The position numbers and the translations under genes were made by a program. A DNA stretch of 10,029 nt from SFWF01 sp964599835 (GTDB taxonomy: Bacteria > Bacillota > Clostridia > Oscillospirales > Acutalibacteraceae). The DNA lies in NCBI GenBank assembly GCA_964599835.1, contig CAZRHF010000083.1, positions 1 to 10,029 of the forward strand, read 5' to 3'. The notes beneath the pieces are model-generated. The model was given only the letters and a program-made list of their open reading frames with translations, made no database searches and was not told the DNA's origin. This document shows positions 1-5,978 of this stretch, in pieces (within the stretch, counting starts at the first letter, position 1; the number at the start of each line of letters is the position of its first letter).

Positions 1-53
1 GCCCAACTGCATTTGTGCTTACAAATGCGATGCTGGTTCTTAACAAAAATTGA
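1..53 (+). other. Possible 3' end of a rightward gene cut by the window edge
   Basis: A rightward terminator lies at 86-113, so a rightward gene should end near here. Two frames are open from the edge and close before the terminator: one ends in TAA at 41-43, the other in TGA at 51-53 (last residues LVLNKN). The sequence is too short to choose between them or name a product. A perfect 8-bp hairpin, GCATTTGT/ACAAATGC with loop GCTT, occupies 9-28 and may belong to the coding or the 3' region. This call rests mainly on the terminator. Confidence 0.25.
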
Positions 54-65
54 AAGAATTTTCAA
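45..65 (-). terminator. Weak leftward terminator candidate after rpsR
   Basis: Read on the minus strand, TTGAAA and TTTCAA (50-65) form a 6-bp AT-rich hairpin with a four-base loop, followed by TTTTTG. It lies about 50 bp beyond the rpsR stop codon and is the only leftward terminator-like structure before the window ends. The stem is weak, so the operon may also run on past the edge. Confidence 0.35.
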
Positions 66-85
66 ATTCTCCGTTAAGGATAACA

Positions 86-113
86 CCCGTTCGATGGACG
101 GTTTTTTGTTTTA
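86..113 (+). terminator. Rho-independent terminator, rightward
   Basis: The stem CCGTTC (87-92) pairs with GGACGG (96-101) over a three-base GAT loop, with one G-T wobble. It is followed directly by six T's, then GTTTTATT. On the opposite strand the wobble becomes a mismatch and no T tract follows, so the signal points right. It must serve a gene to the left of the window that converges on rpsR. Confidence 0.7.
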
Positions 114-347
114 TTAGTCGTTTACGTAGGGGAGTAATGCGACCTGACGTGCACGCTTGATAGCAGAGGTAAGCTCACGCTGATGTGCGGCACAGGTGCC
201 GGTTGCACGGCGGGGAAGGATCTTTGCGCGCTCGCTGATGAACTTGCGAAGACGGGCAACATCCTTGTAATCGATAACCTCAACGCGGTCGACACAGAAG
301 TGACAAACCTTCTTATGAGGCTTTCTGCGCATGGGTCTGTTTTCCAT
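114..347 (-). CDS. rpsR: 30S ribosomal protein S18 (zinc-ribbon type)
   Basis: S18 binds 16S rRNA in the platform of the 30S subunit as a heterodimer with S6. The 77-residue protein has the normal length and the family core, including RKFISERAKILPRR and the C-terminal RELTSAIKRARQVALLPY. C15 and C18 (CHFC) together with C52 and H55 (CAAH) form the metal-binding set of the C+ type of S18, common in Firmicutes that have not lost the zinc site. The ATG at 345-347 is preceded by GGAGG (356-360) with eight bases between. It is the third gene of the rpsF-ssb-rpsR operon, 61 bp after ssb. The rplI gene that often follows is absent; a convergent terminator lies there instead. Confidence 0.97.
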   Translation of the reverse strand: MENRPMRRKPHKKVCHFCVDRVEVIDYKDVARLRKFISERAKILPRRATGTCAAHQRELTSAIKRARQVALLPYVND

Positions 348-408
348 TTTTGGCGCCTCCTTTATTAGAATAGGGCAAAGAACAAAGCATATAGCTTATA
401 GATCAAAA

Positions 409-837
409 TTAGAACGGCAGATCGTCATCGGTCTCGCCCGAGAGATCGGTGAAGTCGTTTGCGCCTGCGTTAGTGAAGGCGGCGGGTGCTTCGCCTGCAC
501 TGGGTGCGGCGGCACTGTCACGCTTGGATTCTACAAACTGAACATTGTTTGCAACAACCTCAAAAGCGGTACGATTCTTGCCTTCCTTGTCGACGTAGCG
601 GCGGGTCTGAATAGAGCCCTCTATGCCGATCATACTTCCCTTCTGGAAGTATTTGGTAACAAATTCAGCAGCCTGACGCCAGGCAACGATATTAATAAAA
701 TCGGCCTGGGTCTCCTCGCCTGCCTTATAGCGGCGGGAAACTGCAATGGAGAATGAAGTTACCGGGATGTTGTTAGGGGTATAGCGAAGTTCGGGATCTG
801 CGGTAAGTCTTCCTGTTAAAACAACAAGGTTGAACAT
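409..837 (-). CDS. ssb: Single-stranded DNA-binding protein
   Basis: SSB coats single-stranded DNA in replication, repair and recombination and recruits partner proteins through its acidic tail. The 142-residue protein has the OB-fold domain over about residues 1-105, starting MFNLVVLTGRLTADPELRYT and including the conserved DFINIVAWRQAAEF stretch. A low-complexity Ala/Gly/Asp linker follows, and the protein ends DDDLPF, the canonical partner-binding tip. The ATG at 835-837 has GGAGG at 847-851 with nine bases between. That Shine-Dalgarno sequence lies just beyond the rpsF stop codon, and the two genes are 17 bp apart. Its position between the two partner ribosomal genes S6 and S18 is the usual bacterial order. 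Confidence 0.97.
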   Translation of the reverse strand: MFNLVVLTGRLTADPELRYTPNNIPVTSFSIAVSRRYKAGEETQADFINIVAWRQAAEFVTKYFQKGSMIGIEGSIQTRRYVDKEGKNRTAFEVVANNVQFVESKRDSAAAPSAGEAPAAFTNAGANDFTDLSGETDDDLPF

Positions 838-854
838 TCTTCATTTCCTCCAGA

Positions 855-1136
855 TTATTTTTTTGTGGTCATGACGCGGAGAACGCCTTCGGTAATTCCT
901 GCTACACGCTCAAGCTCTGCGGGGAATTCGGGAGCGCTCGTAAAGGTTGTGAAAACGTAGTAGCCCTCGGCCTCGTCGTCGATAAGATAAGCAAGCTTAC
1001 GCTTACCCCAATCGTCAACGTTCTCGACGGTACCGTTTTCGGCGATAAGAGCGGCAAATTTCTCCTTGAGCTCGTTAACTGCTTCTTCACCGTTAGCTAC
1101 GGAGAAGATCATGCAAGCCTCATACTTTACTGTCAT
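855..1136 (-). CDS. rpsF: 30S ribosomal protein S6
   Basis: S6 pairs with S18 on the 30S platform. The chosen start gives 93 residues, beginning MTVKYEACMIFSV and containing the family block DDWGKRKLAYLIDDEAEGYYVF, a typical S6 length and layout. The open frame extends 17 codons further upstream, but the ATG at 1134-1136 has GGAGGTG (1144-1150) seven bases away. The upstream extension is the structured leader, not protein. It is the first gene of the rpsF-ssb-rpsR operon and has its own promoter at 1223-1251. In several bacteria the S6:S18 complex represses this operon by binding the leader, and a hairpin is present here in the right place. Confidence 0.96.
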   Translation of the reverse strand: MTVKYEACMIFSVANGEEAVNELKEKFAALIAENGTVENVDDWGKRKLAYLIDDEAEGYYVFTTFTSAPEFPAELERVAGITEGVLRVMTTKK

Positions 1137-1164
1137 TTCGTTGCACCTCCTTTTGGTCAATATG

Positions 1165-1219
1165 GCCCCGGGACTCTCCCGGAGCAAGGAGCTAAAGGCT
1201 ATAAATTTCCATTAGCCTT
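1165..1219 (-). promoter_or_regulatory. Structured rpsF leader, candidate S6:S18 autoregulatory site
   Basis: The minus-strand leader between promoter and start codon holds two hairpins. The downstream one (1165-1185) is a 9-bp G/C-rich stem, GCTCCGGGA with TCCCGGGGC, closed by a three-base GAG loop. It ends 14 bases before the Shine-Dalgarno sequence. The upstream one (1195-1219) pairs AAGGCTA with TAGCCTT over an 11-base loop, though transcription may start inside its first arm. S6:S18 leader motifs with a CCG-containing element are known from other bacteria. The CCG here makes this a candidate, but I cannot confirm the bulge geometry. Confidence 0.4.
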
Positions 1220-1222
1220 AAA

Positions 1223-1251
1223 AGTTTAACAGAAAGAAGCCTTTTTGTCAA
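1223..1251 (-). promoter_or_regulatory. Vegetative promoter of the rpsF-ssb-rpsR operon
   Basis: On the minus strand a perfect -35 TTGACA (1246-1251) is followed by a 17-bp spacer and -10 TAAACT (1223-1228). Transcription should start near 1216 and give a leader of about 80 bases. The -35 lies beside the repeat block at 1262. Confidence 0.8.
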
Positions 1252-1261
1252 GAACTTTTTT

Positions 1262-1296
1262 CAGGTGTCAGGTGTCAGGTTGCAGTGGACAGTAGC
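1262..1296. repeat. Heptanucleotide-period tandem repeat (CAGGTGT)
   Basis: Three units CAGGTGT, CAGGTGT, CAGGTTG (1262-1282) are followed in the same register by CAGTGGA and CAGTAGC (1283-1296). This makes five heptamers sharing CAG at position one. It starts within 11 bp of the rpsF -35 box. A two-unit relative, CAGTGAA CAGTGCG, is at 8854-8867. Confidence 0.75.
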
Positions 1297-1316
1297 GATG
1301 TGTCTGCGACGCATTT

Positions 1317-1544
1317 ATATAAACACCTCATCCACCACAAGCAAAGTTTCGTTTGCGGCGGTAGCCGCAACATCATTTGCCGAAAGGCAACATCATTTTT
1401 CGGCCGCAAACGAAAATGATGTTTGCGCCAAAGGTGCAAAACTATGTTCCGTCCTGCGGCCGGAAATACGACCCAAAGGGTCGTGGTCCACCTTCTCCCT
1501 GAGGAGAATGGGGACCGTGAAACGGTGGATGAGGTATTCTATAT
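1317..1544. mobile_element. MITE-like element with about 20-bp terminal inverted repeats
   Basis: ACCTCATCCACC (1325-1336) is matched perfectly in inverted orientation by GGTGGATGAGGT (1524-1535). The similarity continues outward through imperfect AT-rich ends (ATATAAAC at 1317-1324 against the run to 1544). Inside are the hairpin string (1353-1440), a 7-bp hairpin ACGACCC/GGGTCGT with loop aaa (1468-1484), TTCTCC/GGAGAA with loop CTGA (around 1493-1508) and ACCG/CGGT (around 1514-1526). No open frame of plausible protein character fits, so it is non-autonomous. A diverged half-copy lies at about 8951-8996. Target-site duplication was not clear. It may also be several nested repeats rather than one transposable unit. 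Confidence 0.5.
1353..1440. repeat. String of short perfect hairpins with CATCAT linkers (array A)
   Basis: Successive stems are TTGCGGC/GCCGCAA (loop ggta, 1353-1370), TTGCC/GGCAA (loop gaaa, 1377-1390), CATCATTTT..CG / CGAAAATGATG (1391-1421, one bulged base) and TTTGCGCC/GGTGCAAA (loop aaa, 1422-1440, one G-T wobble). The linker is CATCAT on the left side and appears as ATGATG on the right, so the array reverses polarity at about 1406. GTTTGCGGC (1351-1359) can also pair with GCCGCAAAC (1403-1411), giving an alternative larger fold. Confidence 0.75.
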
Positions 1545-1546
1545 CC

Positions 1547-1559
1547 GTGGCGGAGCCAC
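1547..1559. repeat. Small hairpin beyond the 3' end of the DUF6067-like gene
   Basis: GTGGC and GCCAC with loop gga form a 5-bp perfect stem 17 bases beyond the stop codon at 1577. It is of the same three-base-loop style as the hairpin strings. No T tract follows on the minus strand, so it is not an obvious intrinsic terminator; protection of the mRNA end is possible. Confidence 0.4.
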
Positions 1560-1576
1560 ACCGATTTTATTCTTTA

Positions 1577-3607
1577 TTATTTCTCCGTAACAATAAGCAC
1601 GTCGCTGCCTCTTGGGGCGAAGGTCATTTTATCCGAAACCTCGGCATCCTTATCTACACTGTAGACAGAAACTGCCTTGTCAGAGAGGCTGAAGCCGTTG
1701 CAGACCGTCTCGCTGTCGGTGGGGTTGGAGATAAAGACCAAAAAGCTCTTTTTGCCGTCCTTTTCGGCCTCATAGTAGCTGAGCTTGACCTTCTCTTCCT
1801 TATCAAGCACGCCGTTGCTCCAGTATGGGTGCCACTCGGCATTATCCATATCAAAGGAGTCGATAGCCTTCCAGATTCCCGACATCTTTTCGAGAGGACC
1901 GCCTATATCGTTGGGACGGGGTAACATTCCGTGGATAAGAGCGATGGAAACGGCATCGTAGAAGCTCCAGTTGGGGAAGGTGTATGCCAGAAACTCATAG
2001 GGCACGCCGAGATTTCTTGCCGAATATTCGGTTCTGAGATAATCCATCGGCATTGCGTCAAGTCCGTTTTTATTAACGTAGGTCTGAATATATTCGCCGT
2101 CCCAGTTGAGGTGGGCAAAGGAGAGGGCGGGAGAATTCATACAGTTTGAGAGGTGGGGGTTGACTACTCCACCGCGCTCTTCGAAATATGTGTATATCTT
2201 CTTCATAAAGCGACGGAGTGCCGATACGGTGTAGGTAGGACGGACCTTTCCGTCTACTGTATAGCCGCATCCGTGAGCGCCGTTTACGCAGGCACAGGGC
2301 AGAAGGGTGGAATCGAGATAGATTCCGTCAAATCCGAACTCCTCGGTAAGACCCTTGATTCCCTCGGCAAAATCGTCGGCATATTTGCCCTCGAAGCAGA
2401 CAACGTAGTCACGCTGATTGGGCTTTCTGTACCAGCCGCCGCCGTTAAGTCCCGTCTGGGAAACTCTGAGGGAGGTCGCATATTCCGAAAAATCGGGAGA
2501 AAGGGTCGAAAGCTCGTAGCCAAAATAAGGAATGACCTTAATTCCCCTCTTGTGACATTCGTCAACTATCTTTCGGGCAAGCTTTCTTGTAGGCTCGCTT
2601 ATCTTCCAGTAGTTCTGGGTCTTGTTCCACTTTTCGTGGATAAGCAGGGTGGTAACGCCCAGTCTCTTTATGCGGTCGAAGCCGATCTCGTCGGTACCCT
2701 CTACCACAGGCTTTGAAAGGAAATCGTCATATTCTTCAAGGATCTTCTTAAAGCAGTCGATATGGAGTATCTTTTCCTTATAAGGATTCTTGGGGAAGGG
2801 CTTGACGGGGGTTGCCTGAAGTCCCATCTTAAAGGAAATGGGCATATAAACGTAGTTGTTGGGGCTTCCCTCCTTGGGTACCCAGGCCTTACAGGTGTCA
2901 TCTATCAGGTGAAAACGGAGGATGACCTCGTCTTCCCCGTCGATTATCTCGATAGCGCGCTTGCGGTCGGCAGGCTCCCAGTTTTGGTCGCTGTCGGCAT
3001 ACCAGGTGAGACCCTGTTCCTCGGTACCAAGCCATAAAAGGCACTTAAAGGGCATCGCCATAGAGGAAGGGATCTCTCTCGACATTGAAACGTCGGAAGG
3101 CTCGATTCCCTTGCCATCAAAGGTGGGGTGACCGTAGGTGGGCCAGTAGTGGAAAAGGTTTGCAAACTGCTTTTTAAGGGGGATTTCCAGCCAGAGCTTG
3201 TCGAGGGAATAGTTGTTGGGCTTGGGGGTTCCGACCCCGAAAACCTCGTAAACGGTCTTTCCGCGGGGCATAATTTTAATATCGATATCCACGTTTCCGT
3301 CAAATTCGATGTTAAGGGCGGTATTTATAATGAAGGTGGAGCTTTCCTGAGAGGCGCAAAGGGTGGCCTTTTCGCCGTCGGCCTCAAAGATGAAGGGGGC
3401 CTGCTCGGTCCAGACCATCTCCTCGCCGTTTTCAAGTCCTACAAGGCGCATAGGAGCTGAAAGGATCTCGTTGCCGCGGCTTTTAATAGAGGTGAAGAGA
3501 ACGTCGGAATCTACCGTATAGGTTCTGTCCCAAACCTCAACCGAGCAGGAATTGCCTACCTGCTTAGCCTCCACGGGGGTCCAGGGGGAAATAGGTGTTT
3601 TTGCCAT
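1577..3607 (-). CDS. Cytoplasmic TIM-barrel glycosidase-like protein (DUF6067-like)
   Basis: The protein has 676 residues and no signal peptide or membrane segment. An N-terminal beta-rich region (about 1-265) contains LWLGTEEQGLTWYADSDQNW (191-210), the block that marks the DUF6067/GH123-neighbouring glycosidase-like families. A central barrel-like region (about 280-580) has GFDGIYLDST (425-434) with a candidate acidic residue D432, a Cys/His-rich stretch CACVNGAHGCGY (438-449), RPTYTVSALRRFMKKIY (456-472) and NWDGE (501-505). The C-terminal 70 or so residues look like a small beta domain. Substrate and mechanism are unknown, and hydrolase activity is inferred from fold-type motifs only. ATG at 3605-3607 has AAGGAG (3616-3621) eight bases away. 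It starts 29 bp after the DUF5107 gene and is surely co-transcribed with it. Confidence 0.75.
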   Translation of the reverse strand: MAKTPISPWTPVEAKQVGNSCSVEVWDRTYTVDSDVLFTSIKSRGNEILSAPMRLVGLENGEEMVWTEQAPFIFEADGEKATLCASQESSTFIINTALNIEFDGNVDIDIKIMPRGKTVYEVFGVGTPKPNNYSLDKLWLEIPLKKQFANLFHYWPTYGHPTFDGKGIEPSDVSMSREIPSSMAMPFKCLLWLGTEEQGLTWYADSDQNWEPADRKRAIEIIDGEDEVILRFHLIDDTCKAWVPKEGSPNNYVYMPISFKMGLQATPVKPFPKNPYKEKILHIDCFKKILEEYDDFLSKPVVEGTDEIGFDRIKRLGVTTLLIHEKWNKTQNYWKISEPTRKLARKIVDECHKRGIKVIPYFGYELSTLSPDFSEYATSLRVSQTGLNGGGWYRKPNQRDYVVCFEGKYADDFAEGIKGLTEEFGFDGIYLDSTLLPCACVNGAHGCGYTVDGKVRPTYTVSALRRFMKKIYTYFEERGGVVNPHLSNCMNSPALSFAHLNWDGEYIQTYVNKNGLDAMPMDYLRTEYSARNLGVPYEFLAYTFPNWSFYDAVSIALIHGMLPRPNDIGGPLEKMSGIWKAIDSFDMDNAEWHPYWSNGVLDKEEKVKLSYYEAEKDGKKSFLVFISNPTDSETVCNGFSLSDKAVSVYSVDKDAEVSDKMTFAPRGSDVLIVTEK

Positions 3608-3636
3608 TTTTCTATCTCCTTATATGTTTTTATCTA

Positions 3637-5652
3637 TTAATGTGTTCTGAAATCGAGGTCGCCCAGAGGATAACGCTCCTCGACCATCGCTTTAAGCTCT
3701 TCCTCGTCGGTGATACCCGTATCATCCGAGACAAATTTGCCGTAGAGCTTAAACCAGATGTCCGAGAGGGCCGAATCGGCTTCCTTAATATCGGGCATGG
3801 AGAATCCGGGCTTTAATATTTCGGCCGCATCATCATAGCGGTCAAGAGCCATAAGAGCCGAAACCTTATGGAGCTTCAGTCTGCCGTCATTCTTAAAGTC
3901 GCCTATCTGCTCGAAGGCTTCAAGCCACTCGGCATATTTTCCGCAGGCAAGGTAGGTCGTAGCGGTGTCGACTAAGATTCCGCGGCAGGTCTTGTTCAGT
4001 TCAAAGGCCTTTTTCATATATACGCAGGCCTCGTTAAGGTCTTTGTATTCGTTTCGGTAGATCATTGCGATATTTCGGTAGCTCCAGGGGTTTTCTTTTA
4101 CCCCGACAGATTCCTTAAAGAGCTCCAGCGCACCCTCAAGGTTACCGTTTGCATATTCGATCACAGCCATCTGCATAAGAGCATACCAGTTGCGGTTTTC
4201 GCTCTTTTCGAGAGACTTTTTAAGGAGATCTCTCCAGAACTGATCGACAACGTAGCCTGCAGGCTCGCGGCTTACCTCACATTCGGGGAGATAGCCCTCG
4301 CGAAGCAGGGTTATCCATTCCTTCTGAGCCTCCCCTACCGCATCCTCGGGAAGGGTGATATCGGCGGAGAGGGTCTTTCCTCCCTCGGCGGCACGCTTAT
4401 ATTCCTCAAGAACGCCCCAACCCGAGCCGTAAAGGAAATATTCGCCCTCGGTGGCCTTTAGGGTCTTTGCAGAGGCAAGAGCCTCGGTCATATCGCAGGA
4501 AAAATTACTGCTAAGGTCGGCCTCAGCCGCCTTTACGACCTCCGACCAGACGCTGCCGTGGGCGGCCTTTCCGCAATTCATTGCGCCGTAGCCCTCCACC
4601 CAGCTCCAGCAGTCGCCGTCAGGCATTGGAATATGTTCAAGCTGCGTACGGGCAAGGCCTGCCTGGATCTCGATATATCCGGGGTTGCTTCCGTCGGTCA
4701 GGAATCGGTTCCAGTTCTTTCCGCCTGCGCCCTCTCCCCAGAGGAAGAGCTTTCGGCCTTTAAGCTCCTTTGTGGAGCACTGAACAAGTCCGTAGCCATC
4801 CTTATCAACGGCGGTTATCCATTTCGGATCGTCGTCCTCAATATAGTAGAAGAAGTCAAGGGAACGGGTGAGATTTTCGGGGTAGGATATTTCGGTATCG
4901 CGGGAAACGGCATCGTCGCGGTCTGCATAGTCGAGAACGTAGCTGTCGTTTCCGAAATAGTTGATAAATGTGTCGGTGTAGGGGGCAATTACGCGGCATT
5001 TTTCCACCGTGGGGGTGGCAATGTTGCTCCACCAGTACATCCAGATCTCCTTACCTGTACGGTTTTCGATTCGGGGGCGGATGTAAAGCATACTTCCTCC
5101 CTCGGGGATCCAGGCGTCTATGGTGTAGATAACTCCGCGGATGCGCTCATATTCGAACATTCTGAGGCCTTCACTGCCGTCGGGCATAACTATCTTTCGG
5201 GCAAAGAGGGGGTCGCAGGTCAGGGGGTTATGTCCCTTGATGGAGACGTTGAACTCAACGCCGCCCGAAAACCAGGCGTTTCTAAGGGCAAGATTGCCGG
5301 GCTGGAAAACGGGGTTACAGTATAAAAGCTCCCGTCCTGCCTTTTTATCATATAAGGACCATAAACGCCCGCCCAGCTCGGGGAGGAATACGGCCTTTAG
5401 GTTTTCGTTTTCGATAACCACCGATCTAAAGGCTCTGTCCTTACGGTCGCGGTCGTAGCCGTCCTGCTGACGGTAGGGCAACATTGTGGGGATCATACCC
5501 TTGTTTATGTAGGTCTTGGCCTTTTCGGGTACCTTGTCGGTGGTTTTGATTGCGGCGTGGATATAGCTTACGTTTTTAATATCGGGCAGGGGATTTTCAC
5601 GTCCCATACCCGCCGCAGGCATAATATAGGGTGCGGCATAACATTTTGTCAC
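3637..5652 (-). CDS. DUF5107 domain protein with C-terminal TPR repeats
   Basis: The N-terminal half matches DUF5107, a large beta-sandwich family related to sugar mutarotases and found with carbohydrate enzymes. Visible blocks are LPELGGRLWSLYDK (about residues 90-103), NPVFQPGNLALRNAWFSGGVEFN (113-135) and MYWWSNIATPTV (205-216). From about residue 489 the protein becomes helical with TPR-like units (MAVIEYANGNLEGALELFKE; IAMIYRNEYKDLNEACVYMKKAF). A GTG at 5659-5661 would open the frame, but it overlaps the Shine-Dalgarno AGAGGAG (5661-5667). The GTG at 5650-5652, eight bases downstream, is the better start and gives 671 residues. There is no signal peptide, so it acts in the cytoplasm. The biochemical role is unproven; sugar binding, epimerisation or hydrolysis are all possible. 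It is the first gene of a pair with the DUF6067-like gene. Confidence 0.82.
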   Translation of the reverse strand: MTKCYAAPYIMPAAGMGRENPLPDIKNVSYIHAAIKTTDKVPEKAKTYINKGMIPTMLPYRQQDGYDRDRKDRAFRSVVIENENLKAVFLPELGGRLWSLYDKKAGRELLYCNPVFQPGNLALRNAWFSGGVEFNVSIKGHNPLTCDPLFARKIVMPDGSEGLRMFEYERIRGVIYTIDAWIPEGGSMLYIRPRIENRTGKEIWMYWWSNIATPTVEKCRVIAPYTDTFINYFGNDSYVLDYADRDDAVSRDTEISYPENLTRSLDFFYYIEDDDPKWITAVDKDGYGLVQCSTKELKGRKLFLWGEGAGGKNWNRFLTDGSNPGYIEIQAGLARTQLEHIPMPDGDCWSWVEGYGAMNCGKAAHGSVWSEVVKAAEADLSSNFSCDMTEALASAKTLKATEGEYFLYGSGWGVLEEYKRAAEGGKTLSADITLPEDAVGEAQKEWITLLREGYLPECEVSREPAGYVVDQFWRDLLKKSLEKSENRNWYALMQMAVIEYANGNLEGALELFKESVGVKENPWSYRNIAMIYRNEYKDLNEACVYMKKAFELNKTCRGILVDTATTYLACGKYAEWLEAFEQIGDFKNDGRLKLHKVSALMALDRYDDAAEILKPGFSMPDIKEADSALSDIWFKLYGKFVSDDTGITDEEELKAMVEERYPLGDLDFRTH

Positions 5653-5674
5653 AAGAATCACTCCTCTTTTTCAT

Positions 5675-5703
5675 ATTTTAATATTAAAAAGAAAAACTTT
5701 CAA
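5675..5703 (-). promoter_or_regulatory. Promoter of the DUF5107 / DUF6067-like gene pair
   Basis: On the minus strand, -35 TTGAAA (5698-5703) and -10 TAAAAT (5675-5680) are separated by exactly 17 bp in an AT-rich stretch. Each box differs from consensus at one position. The predicted transcription start near 5668 leaves a leader of only about 16 bases, with the ribosome binding site at its very 5' end. That is tight but workable. Confidence 0.6.
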
Positions 5704-5720
5704 TAGTTAATATTAAATTT

Positions 5721-5765
5721 CAACCGCTGATTGAATTTTGATTTTCATAATTCAATTGTTGGTTG
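5721..5765. promoter_or_regulatory. Long inverted repeat upstream of the DUF5107 promoter (operator candidate)
   Basis: Two 17-base arms (5721-5737 and 5749-5765) surround an 11-base centre. The inner 8 bp ATTGAATT/AATTCAAT and the outer 5 bp CAACC/GGTTG pair perfectly, with four mismatches between. It ends about 18 bp upstream of the -35 box of the DUF5107 operon. This position suits an activator or repressor site, but no regulator gene is in the window. It could instead be the edge of the adjoining repeat block. Confidence 0.35.
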
Positions 5766-5781
5766 AGCGACCTGAGGTCGA

Positions 5782-5826
5782 GGGAAAGGGGAAACGGGAA
5801 ATGGGAAATGGGAAATGGGAAATGGG
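5782..5826 (+). repeat. Heptanucleotide G-run array (GGGAAAT), G-quadruplex capable
   Basis: Seven GGG runs occur at an exact 7-base period (first bases at 5782, 5789, 5796, 5803, 5810, 5817, 5824), separated by four-base A-rich loops, mostly AAAT. Four or more GGG tracts with short loops satisfy the usual G-quadruplex rule on the plus strand. The array reads PFPISHFPFP-type nonsense in the reverse frames and is not coding. A hairpin CGACC/GGTCG with loop tga (5768-5780) adjoins it. Confidence 0.8.
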
Positions 5827-5874
5827 AAAGGTTGCGTTGTGTCTCTGACGGGACAATAAGGCTTTATTGATATA

Positions 5875-5954
5875 TTGTAGGGGCGGCGTCCGACAACAAA
5901 GCAATGAATCCTCAGCGTATAACAAAGGGGAGGAGACAAGCTCCTCCCTTACAA
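5875..5954. repeat. TTGTARGGG-bounded element
   Basis: TTGTAGGGGCGG (5875-5886) faces TTGTAAGGGAGG in inverted orientation (5943-5954). Between them is spacer with no coding signal, and at the right end a perfect 8-bp hairpin GGGAGGAG/CTCCTCCC with loop acaag (5928-5948). A third copy of the end motif, TTGTAGGGGAGG, occurs at 9960-9971. The arrangement suggests a small dispersed repeat of about 80 bp, with no evidence of its own mobility functions. Confidence 0.5.
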
Positions 5955-5978
5955 CTGACGAAATGTTTTTTATATTCC

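Noticed and set aside
1..44. tRNA fragment suggested by a hairpin and GGTTC at 36-40
   Set aside because: The GGTTC is not in a T-arm with a paired stem, and no acceptor or anticodon arm can be drawn.
1353..1440. CRISPR array
   Set aside because: The repeated parts are variable-stem hairpins with a 6-base constant linker; there are no direct repeats of 23-40 bases, no uniform spacers and no cas genes.
1265..1924. 219-residue plus-strand open frame spanning the repeat block
   Set aside because: Its first half translates the hairpin string and MITE-like element and its second half is antisense to the DUF6067-like gene; there is no ribosome binding site.
4558..5325. 255-residue plus-strand open frame opposite the DUF5107 gene
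   Set aside because: It lies wholly within a recognised coding gene on the other strand and shows no family motif; it reflects the codon composition of that gene.
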